DNA of 5,701 bases from positions 1 through 5,701 of the forward strand of contig DIKO01000028.1 of the NCBI GenBank assembly GCA_002423615.1, in the 5' to 3' direction. A model generated the notes under the pieces. It was not told the DNA's origin, did no database searches, and saw only the letters and a list, made by a program, of their open reading frames with translations. How positions within the stretch are numbered: position 1 is the stretch's first letter; each line of letters opens with the position of its first letter. This stretch comes from Desulfobacteraceae bacterium UBA5616 (GTDB lineage Bacteria; Desulfobacterota; Desulfobacteria; Desulfobacterales; UBA5616). The translations under genes were made by a program, and so were the position numbers. Positions 1 to 5,701 of the stretch are shown here, one piece after another.

Positions 1-107
1 TTGGCGATATAATCAAAGCAGGCATTGTCGTTGCTAAACCATTCATCAAACTCTTGGAATGTTTTAGGATAATCGATGCCGGCAACGGGGTGTCTTGGCT
101 CCTCCAT
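1..107 (-). CDS. IS1595-family transposase, N-terminal fragment (runs off the window)
   Basis: Only the first 35 codons are present; the gene continues beyond the left edge. The protein begins MEEPRHPVAGIDYPKTFQEF and continues with DEWFSNDNACFDYIA. The pattern of a short leader, YPKTFQEFDEWF, and an acidic stretch followed by ACFDYI is the usual start of IS1595-type transposases, just before their zinc-ribbon (LRWP...CPxCG) segment. That segment and the DDE/DDN catalytic core are not visible here. The ATG at 107 is chosen because an in-frame TAG lies three codons upstream and no other start fits; there is no strong ribosome binding site. The product would cut and move its own element and has no link to the defence genes except having broken one. 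Family assignment comes from recognising the N-terminal pattern only, so a related zinc-ribbon transposase group remains possible. Confidence 0.7.
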   Translation of the reverse strand, partial: MEEPRHPVAGIDYPKTFQEFDEWFSNDNACFDYIA

Positions 108-152
108 AACCGCATACTACACCATGTGGTCGGTTGAGTAAAGTGCATACCC
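1..152 (-). mobile_element. IS1595-family insertion sequence, one end (partial)
   Basis: This is the left-hand part of the window and the transposase-start end of an insertion sequence; the rest lies beyond the window. Three observations support it. A minus-strand reading frame starting at 107 looks like the N-terminus of an IS1595-type transposase. The helicase frame on the plus strand is closed by a TAA at 139-141. Recognisable helicase sequence begins abruptly right after about 152. Read outward from the junction, the proposed tip is GGGTATGCACTTTACTCAAC (complement of 133-152), a plausible terminal inverted repeat. The exact boundary could lie a few bases either side of 152. IS1595 elements usually make an 8-bp target duplication; the copy here would be about 153-160, but the partner copy is outside the window and cannot be checked. 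Confidence 0.72.
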
Positions 153-2313
153 ACTTTGGGATATTATCGTTATTGATGAGGCTCATAATGTCGCCCAGAG
201 GGGAAAAGGCTCTTCCCAGAGAGCAAAGCTGGCAAAGCTGTTATCCGGCAGATCGGATACTTTGATCATGCTGTCTGCAACACCCCATGATGGAAGCGCC
301 AGAAGTTTCGCCAGCCTTATGAACATGCTTGATCCAACGGCCATTGCCAATCCTGATCAATACGGGCCGGAGGATATCAAGGGGCTTTTTATCAGGCGGT
401 TTAAAAAAGATATACAGGGCCAAGTCCGGAATGCCTTCAAACAAAGAGAAATCAGCAGCGCCTATTGCCCGGCCAATGATACTGAAGAGGATGCATTTGA
501 AGTCTTCACCCGCCTGAACTTTAAAAAGCTGGATCAAAGAGAAGGCGCAGGACAATTGTTTAAAACCACCCTTGAAAAGGCATTGTTTTCAAGCCCGGCA
601 GCCTGCCTCATGACCATCAGAAACCGTATGAATCGGTTGGAAAAAGATAAAAGCGGCGAAGCGGAACAAGATATCGCTCAGCTTGAGGGGCTCGCGGTTG
701 CGGTTTCCAAGATAACACCAGACCAATTCTCAAAATACAAAAAACTGCTTTCCGTGATCCGGGACAACACCCACGGATTCGGATGGACGGGGAAAAAGTC
801 AGATGAACGCATGGTCATTTTCACGGAACGAATAGAAACATTAAATTTTCTGCATCATAACCTGCCCAAAGACCTTGATCTTAAAGAGGTTCAAGTGGGG
901 ATTCTGCATGGGGCCATGTCAGATGTGGACCAGCAGAAAATTGTGGAGGATTTCGGCAGGGAAGAAGCGCCGGTCCGCCTCCTGATTGCTTCGGATGTGG
1001 CGTCCGAAGGCATCAACCTCCATTATCTTTGCCATCATCTGGTTCATTTTGATATTCCGTGGTCCCTTATGGTGTTCCAGCAGCGAAACGGAAGGATTGA
1101 CCGTTATGGCCAGGATAAAACGCCCTATATTCTCTACCTTGTAAACCAGAGCGCCAATGAAAAAATCAAGGGAGACATGCGTATTCTGGAGCTTCTCATT
1201 CGAAAAGATGAAGAGGCTGTTAAAAATATCGGCGATCCATCGGCTCTTATGGGGGTTTATGATATTGACGCGGAGGAAAGGATAACGGCTGCGGCCATTG
1301 AAAACGGAAAAAGTGAGGCGGAATTTGAAAATAGCCTCAATCATACAGCCCATGCGGCTTTTGATCCTTTAAAAATCCTGATGGGCGAAATCCATACACC
1401 CCCGGTTAAGGAATGCGCTGAAAAAACCGGAACCCTCCCGTCATTGTACAACCACGATTTTCATTATTTAAAGGAAGCTGTAAGGTATTTAAACCAAACG
1501 GAAGTTCTGCAGGCGGAATTTGATGAAACCGATCAAAAGGTCATTCTCACCGCAACGCAAGATCTGAAACATCGGTTAAGATACATCCTTCCCGGAGAGG
1601 TCTGGCCTGAAGATGGTGCCTTTGTTTTTTCCGCTGACCGGGATGATATCCAGGAAGAAATCAGGCGCAGCCGGAAGGATGAAAATGCCTGGCCGCGAAT
1701 GCAGTATCTCTGGTCTCTTAATCCCATTCTGGAATGGGTCAACGATAAAGTGGTTGCCGGGTTCGGACGGCATGAAGCCCCTGTGTTAACTCTCCAGGAT
1801 GTCTTGCCGCCCGACACCCTTATCTTCCTGCTGGCCGGCCTGATACCGAACCTAAAAGGGCATCCGCTGGTTCACCGTTGGTTTGGCGTGACGTTCCAAA
1901 ACAGAAGTTTTCAGAAGATTGAACCCTTTGAGGCGATTTTAAGCCGGACGGGCCTGGGCCGAAAAACCTTTCCCAACAGGGGTGAGACTGTTGAACTTCA
2001 GGCCTTGGGCAATCTCCTTCCCGAGGCAGTGAAGCACGCAAGGGCGTTTATGAGTGATGAACGGAAATCCTTTGAAAGCAAGATCAATCCAAAACTCCAA
2101 ACCCACTTGGATAATCTTGAGAAACTGAAATCCCGGCACCACCGGCAGTTGGAATTGTTTTTCGAGGAAAAGAAACAGCTCCATCGAAAAGAGCAGGAAA
2201 AGCGTGATATCGACCGGAAATTTGACGAGTTCTTCACCTGGATTGAAGAAACCATGACCACGGAGGACAATCCCTTTATCCAGGTCATTGCCGTTCTTAA
2301 GGGGGTGGCGTAA
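153..2313 (+). pseudogene. drmD: DISARM SNF2-type helicase DrmD, N-terminus removed by an insertion sequence
   Basis: Superfamily 2 helicase/translocase of the HepA/SNF2 type, matching the DrmD component of class 1 DISARM, a multi-gene anti-phage system. The surviving part codes for about 719 residues. It opens with LWDIIVIDEAH, whose DEAH box (motif II) is at 175-186. Then come motif III SATPHDG (274-294), motif IV VIFT (814-825), motif V ASDVASEGINL (988-1020) and motif VI QQRNGRIDRYGQ (1078-1113), which carries the arginine finger. The C-terminus has a charged, probably coiled-coil stretch (about 2050-2250) and ends with TTEDNPFIQVIAVL. The missing N-terminus would hold motif I (Walker A) and the Q-motif region, probably 250 residues or more. 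The frame cannot extend left because of a TAA at 139-141 in the insertion sequence. A shorter product could start at TTG 262 or ATG 268 but would lack both ATP-binding motifs, so no ATPase activity is expected. There are no internal frameshifts, which suggests recent damage. The helicase identity is firm; the DISARM label depends on the neighbouring methyltransferase. Confidence 0.82.
2299..2305 (+). promoter_or_regulatory. Ribosome binding site of drmMI inside the end of drmD
   Basis: AAGGGGG lies 7 bases before the ATG at 2313, a good Shine-Dalgarno match at standard spacing. It supports ATG 2313 over the second in-frame ATG at 2319. Because it sits in the last codons of drmD and the stop and start overlap as TAATG, drmMI translation is probably coupled to, or re-initiated after, drmD translation. 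Confidence 0.62.
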
Positions 2314-5300
2314 TGGCTATGGATATCACCGGCATTACCAATGAAAATGAATTTTATACCCACCATTATCTTGCCGCCATTCTCGAAAACGACTTGAAGG
2401 ATGTGCTTTCCCGGTGGAAACAGAAAGAGGATGAGGCAGGCGTTCCCCAACCCCATGAGAAACTTCGCGGTTTAAGACGGGCATTTTTCAATGCATCCAG
2501 TCTTCTGGAACGTGAGCGAAGCATCAGGGAAAGGCTCAATATCCAGAAGGCGTTTATCGGCGACCTGCTTCTGGTTCTGGGTTATGAGTACCAAACCGAA
2601 TATGTTGACCTGGATGAGAACATTCGTGTTCCGCTATCCGGAGCCATAAACAGGGCGGATGGATCTCCGGAACTCTGGATCATTGAAGCCGCACATGTTG
2701 ACGAACCCAATGCCGACCCCTTGGAATTGTGTTTTCTACCGGAACAATATCCGGACAAAGGAGACGCGGAAAAGATTTCGGACGTTCCCCTGGAAGAAAT
2801 CATCACCCGGAAAATTTTCAGCAATGCAGAGCCTCCCCGATGGGTGATCCTGATCAGCTTTACCCAACTCCTTCTTCTGGACCGAACCAAGTGGAATGAA
2901 AAAAGGCTTTTGCGGTTTGACATCCGGGAAATTTTAGACCGCCGGGAAACGTCCACCTTACAGGCTATGGCAGCATTGCTTCACCGGGATTCCGTCTGCC
3001 CTGAAGATGGTTTGCCGCTCCTGGACACCCTGGATGAAAATTCCCACAGACACGCCTTTTCCGTATCGGAGGACCTGAAATACTCCCTGCGGGAGGCCAT
3101 CGAACTTCTTGGAAACGAGGCGGTATTTTATCTTCGGGACCAGCTTCACGAAAAGATTTACGGCAGGGACATGGCCGGTCAGTTGACCCTGGAATGCCTG
3201 CGGTACATGTACCGGATGCTGTTTCTGTTTTATATCGAAGCCAGGCCCGAACTGGGGTACCTTCCAGACAAATCTGAGGAATTCCGCAAAGGCTACAGCC
3301 TGGAATCCCTCCGCGATCTGGAGATGGTTAAACTCACCACCGATGAATCCAGAAACGGATTCTTTATCCATGAATCCATAAGAACTCTGTTCAACCTTCT
3401 TTATAATGGTTTCAAACCAACGCAATTGCAGGTTTCCGACAGTCCGGATCACCATACCTTTACCATCTCCCCGCTTAGAAGCCATCTTTTCGACCCGCAG
3501 AACACGCCATTGTTAAACCGGGTGAAAATTAGAAACTCCGTATTGCAGCGGATTCTTGAACTCATGTCTCTTACCAGACCGGGCAATGGCAGAAATCACC
3601 GCCGGGGTCGCATTTCCTATTCCCAGCTCGGCATCAACCAGTTGGGAGCGGTTTATGAGGCATTGCTTTCCTATAAAGGTTTTTTTGCGGAAACGGATTT
3701 ATACGAGGTCAAAAAAGCCGGTGAAAATCATAATGTGCTGGATACCGCCTATTTTGTAAAACCCGAGGATTTCTCCCAGTACACGGAGGAAGAGCGGGTT
3801 TTCAACCCGGACGGCACCCTGACCCGATATGAAAAAGGCACCTTTATATACAGGCTGGCGGGCCGGGACCGGGAAAAATCCGCCTCTTATTACACGCCCG
3901 AGGTATTAACCCAATGCCTGGTGAAATACGCATTAAAGGAGCTTCTGCAAAATAAGACCGCCGATGAGATTCTGGGATTGACCATCTGCGAGCCTGCCAT
4001 GGGGAGTGCCGCGTTTTTAAATGAAGCCGTCAGCCAATTGGCAAAAGTTTATCTGGACTTAAAGCAAAAAGAAACGGGCCGGGTGATTTCCCATGAGAAT
4101 TTCCCCTTGGAACTCCAGAAAGTTAAGATGTTTATTGCCGACAACAACGTGTACGGAGTTGACCTGAATCCCGTGGCCGTAGAACTTGCGGAAGTTTCCC
4201 TGTGGCTGAACACCATTTATGAGGGGGCCTTTGTGCCCTGGTTCGGCATGCAGTTGGCTTGCGGCAATTCGCTCATAGGAGCCGGACGCAGGGTATTTCA
4301 TGAACGCCTGCTTAAAAAAGATAGAAATACCGATCCTCTATGGATAGATGAAGTCCCCGCCCGGGTTATGCCCGGTGAAAAGCGCGATCCTAATTCCATC
4401 TATCATTTTCTGCTGCCGGACAAGGGCATGGCGGACTATAATGATAAAGTCGTTAAACAGATGGCGGGAGACGGGATCAAAACCATCAATGAATGGCGAA
4501 AAGAATTTACCGAACCTTTTTCAAAAAACGAAATCGATCAGCTCAAAAACCTTTCCGATGCAGCAGACAAGCTCTGGAAAAAGCATGTGGACATGCAGCG
4601 GCATATTGACCAGCGTACCACCGATCCGTTGTATGTATTCGGCCAGAAAGCGCCAAAGGATAAAAAGCAACCCAACACCACGGAAGTGAAAGACCGCATT
4701 TATCACCAGGAGATGTTTTCCAAAAATGTGCGAAACTCCAGCCCTTTCCGGCGGTTGAAGCTGGTCATGGATTACTGGTGCGCCCTGTGGTTCTGGCCCA
4801 TTGACAAAGCGGATCTTCTGCCCGGGCGGTCCGAGTTTCTATTTGATCTCACTCTTGTGCTGGAAGGCAACCTTTATGACATGGTTGAAAAGGGTCAGTT
4901 GCCCATTTTCCCCGATACCCAGCCCAAACAACTGTCTTTGAGCATGCTGGATGAACTGGGGTATGTGAACGTGGACAAGCTCTGTGAAGAAAATGCAAGG
5001 TTTGGCCTGGTCAAGGAGCTTTCGGAACGATACCGGTTTCTTCACTGGGAGCTTCAATTCGCCCAATTGTTTGAAAGCCGGGGCGGGTTTGATCTGGTTT
5101 TGGGAAATCCCCCTTGGATCAAGGTGGAATGGAACGAGGGCGGGGTTCTGGGGGATGCGGAGCCGCTTTTTGTGCTGCGGAAACTCTCTGCATCGGCCCT
5201 TGCGGAAAAGCGGGATGAAGCCCTTGAAAAACATAATCTTATGGAGACTTATCTCAACACCTTTGAAGACGCCGACGCCACCCAGAATTTTCTAAATGGT

Positions 5301-5701
5301 CTTCAGAACTACCCCCAGCTCAAAGGCATGCAGACCAATCTTTACAAATGCTTTCTGCCCCAGGCCTGGATGATTACCCGCCAGGATTCAGGCGTGTCCG
5401 GGTTTCTCCATCCCGAAGGCATTTATGATGATCCCAAGGGCGGCGGGTTCCGGCAGGAGGTGTATCCCCGGTTGCGGTATCATTTTCAGTTTCAGAATGA
5501 ATTAAAACTTTTCCCGGAAGTGGATCACCATGCAAAATTCAGCATCAATATTTTTGCCCATGATCCGGATCGTCGGGTTTCATTTATGCACCTGGCCAAT
5601 CTTTATGCACCGTCCACCATTGATAAATGTTTCGAACATTCCGGCCATGGACCTGTTCCCGGCATAAAAGATGATGATGGTTGTGCTAACCTAAAATTGA
5701 C
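2313..5701 (+). CDS. drmMI: DISARM N6-adenine DNA methyltransferase DrmMI, 3' end missing
   Basis: Large class I SAM-dependent DNA methyltransferase of the Eco57I-like type, fitting DrmMI of class 1 DISARM, which methylates adenine N6 in host DNA to protect it from the system. The window holds 1,129 codons with no stop. It starts MAMDITGITNENEFYTHHYL, a typical N-terminus for this family. Residues about 80-190 form an alpha/beta region with PELWIIEA (119-126). The methyltransferase core follows: motif X SASYYTPE (523-530), SAM-binding motif I EPAMGSAAFL (560-569), YGVDLNP (614-620, acidic residue D617 expected to contact SAM), and catalytic motif IV NPPW (932-935, bases 5106-5117). About 310 residues separate YGVDLNP from NPPW, a long insertion seen in large family members. 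The order X-I-IV is that of gamma-class N6-adenine enzymes. The gene overlaps the drmD stop by one base. Relatives are probably 1,250-1,400 residues, so the C-terminal part, likely including DNA-recognition sequence, is absent. Sequence after GIKDDDG (ending at 5681) stops resembling the family, so the gene may be interrupted there and not simply cut by the window edge. Without drmABC in view, an orphan or type IIG-like enzyme remains an alternative. Confidence 0.85.
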   Translation, partial: MAMDITGITNENEFYTHHYLAAILENDLKDVLSRWKQKEDEAGVPQPHEKLRGLRRAFFNASSLLERERSIRERLNIQKAFIGDLLLVLGYEYQTEYVDLDENIRVPLSGAINRADGSPELWIIEAAHVDEPNADPLELCFLPEQYPDKGDAEKISDVPLEEIITRKIFSNAEPPRWVILISFTQLLLLDRTKWNEKRLLRFDIREILDRRETSTLQAMAALLHRDSVCPEDGLPLLDTLDENSHRHAFSVSEDLKYSLREAIELLGNEAVFYLRDQLHEKIYGRDMAGQLTLECLRYMYRMLFLFYIEARPELGYLPDKSEEFRKGYSLESLRDLEMVKLTTDESRNGFFIHESIRTLFNLLYNGFKPTQLQVSDSPDHHTFTISPLRSHLFDPQNTPLLNRVKIRNSVLQRILELMSLTRPGNGRNHRRGRISYSQLGINQLGAVYEALLSYKGFFAETDLYEVKKAGENHNVLDTAYFVKPEDFSQYTEEERVFNPDGTLTRYEKGTFIYRLAGRDREKSASYYTPEVLTQCLVKYALKELLQNKTADEILGLTICEPAMGSAAFLNEAVSQLAKVYLDLKQKETGRVISHENFPLELQKVKMFIADNNVYGVDLNPVAVELAEVSLWLNTIYEGAFVPWFGMQLACGNSLIGAGRRVFHERLLKKDRNTDPLWIDEVPARVMPGEKRDPNSIYHFLLPDKGMADYNDKVVKQMAGDGIKTINEWRKEFTEPFSKNEIDQLKNLSDAADKLWKKHVDMQRHIDQRTTDPLYVFGQKAPKDKKQPNTTEVKDRIYHQEMFSKNVRNSSPFRRLKLVMDYWCALWFWPIDKADLLPGRSEFLFDLTLVLEGNLYDMVEKGQLPIFPDTQPKQLSLSMLDELGYVNVDKLCEENARFGLVKELSERYRFLHWELQFAQLFESRGGFDLVLGNPPWIKVEWNEGGVLGDAEPLFVLRKLSASALAEKRDEALEKHNLMETYLNTFEDADATQNFLNGLQNYPQLKGMQTNLYKCFLPQAWMITRQDSGVSGFLHPEGIYDDPKGGGFRQEVYPRLRYHFQFQNELKLFPEVDHHAKFSINIFAHDPDRRVSFMHLANLYAPSTIDKCFEHSGHGPVPGIKDDDGCANLKL
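5682..5701. mobile_element. Possible tip of an IS21-type insertion sequence inside drmMI
   Basis: The last 20 bases are TGTGCTAACCTAAAATTGAC. IS21-family ends start with TG and carry AT-rich stretches followed by TTGACC-like transposase-binding repeats; this segment starts with TG and contains AAAATTGAC. In the drmMI frame the same bases would read CANLKL, which does not continue the expected family sequence after GIKDDDG. Only 20 bases are available and no transposase gene or repeat partner can be seen, so this is a tentative call. The alternatives are ordinary divergent drmMI coding sequence or an assembly edge. Confidence 0.35.

Noticed and set aside
8..13. A perfect TATAAT on the plus strand near the left edge
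   Set aside because: It lies inside the minus-strand transposase coding sequence, its -35 region is outside the window, and nothing starts closely downstream, so chance is the simpler explanation.
134..167. Outward-facing hybrid promoter at the insertion sequence end (TTGAGT as -35)
   Set aside because: At 17-base spacing the -10 would be TGGGAT, a poor match; the better TATTAT lies 22 bases away. Not strong enough to annotate.
223..240. Direct 9-base tandem repeat GCAAAGCTG
   Set aside because: It encodes AKLAKL in frame within the helicase and involves only two short copies, so it needs no separate explanation.
919..1353. Long antisense reading frames opposite drmD and drmMI, for example 919-1353 and 2958-3485
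   Set aside because: They mirror well-supported genes on the plus strand, resemble no known protein and lack ribosome sites; they are shadows of the real frames.
4984..5295. Plus-strand alternative-frame proteins inside drmMI, such as at 3556-3759, 4348-4689 and 4984-5295
   Set aside because: The drmMI frame is continuous through all of them and carries conserved motifs on both sides, so they are not frameshifted pieces or nested genes.

Overview
The window looks like the front part of a class 1 DISARM anti-phage locus that insertion sequences have damaged. Only two defence genes are visible. The first is an SNF2-type helicase of the DrmD kind without its N-terminus. The second is a very large N6-adenine DNA methyltransferase of the DrmMI kind that runs off the right edge. 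They are read in the same direction and overlap by one base (TAATG). The defining DISARM genes drmA, drmB and drmC would be expected further right and are not in the window, so the DISARM assignment rests on these two protein types, their order and their coupling.

Layout. Positions 1 to about 152 are the end of an IS1595-family element, with the first 35 codons of its transposase on the minus strand (start at 107). Positions about 153-2313 are the 3' part of drmD: it starts just before the DEAH box, so the Walker A region is missing, and the rest reads without frameshift or stop. Positions 2313-5701 are drmMI, open for 1,129 codons with no stop before the edge. The last 20 bases, from 5682, no longer look like the methyltransferase family and resemble the tip of an IS21-type element, so drmMI may be broken too.

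Function. In an intact system the helicase/translocase, methyltransferase and drmABC products act together: the methyltransferase marks host DNA and the remainder restricts incoming phage DNA. Here the helicase cannot be a working ATPase as it stands. The methyltransferase keeps motif X, motif I and the catalytic NPPW, but may lack its C-terminal part, which probably includes DNA-recognition sequence.

Organism. The genes are of middling GC with mixed AT- and GC-ending codons. The transposase and defence gene style would fit a sulfate-reducing or related Desulfobacterota bacterium, but this is a weak impression. Both edges fall in or near insertion sequences, which is also what a short assembly contig ending in repeats would look like. 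No rRNA, tRNA, CRISPR array, riboswitch or terminator was seen, and there is no gene-free stretch over 300 bases.
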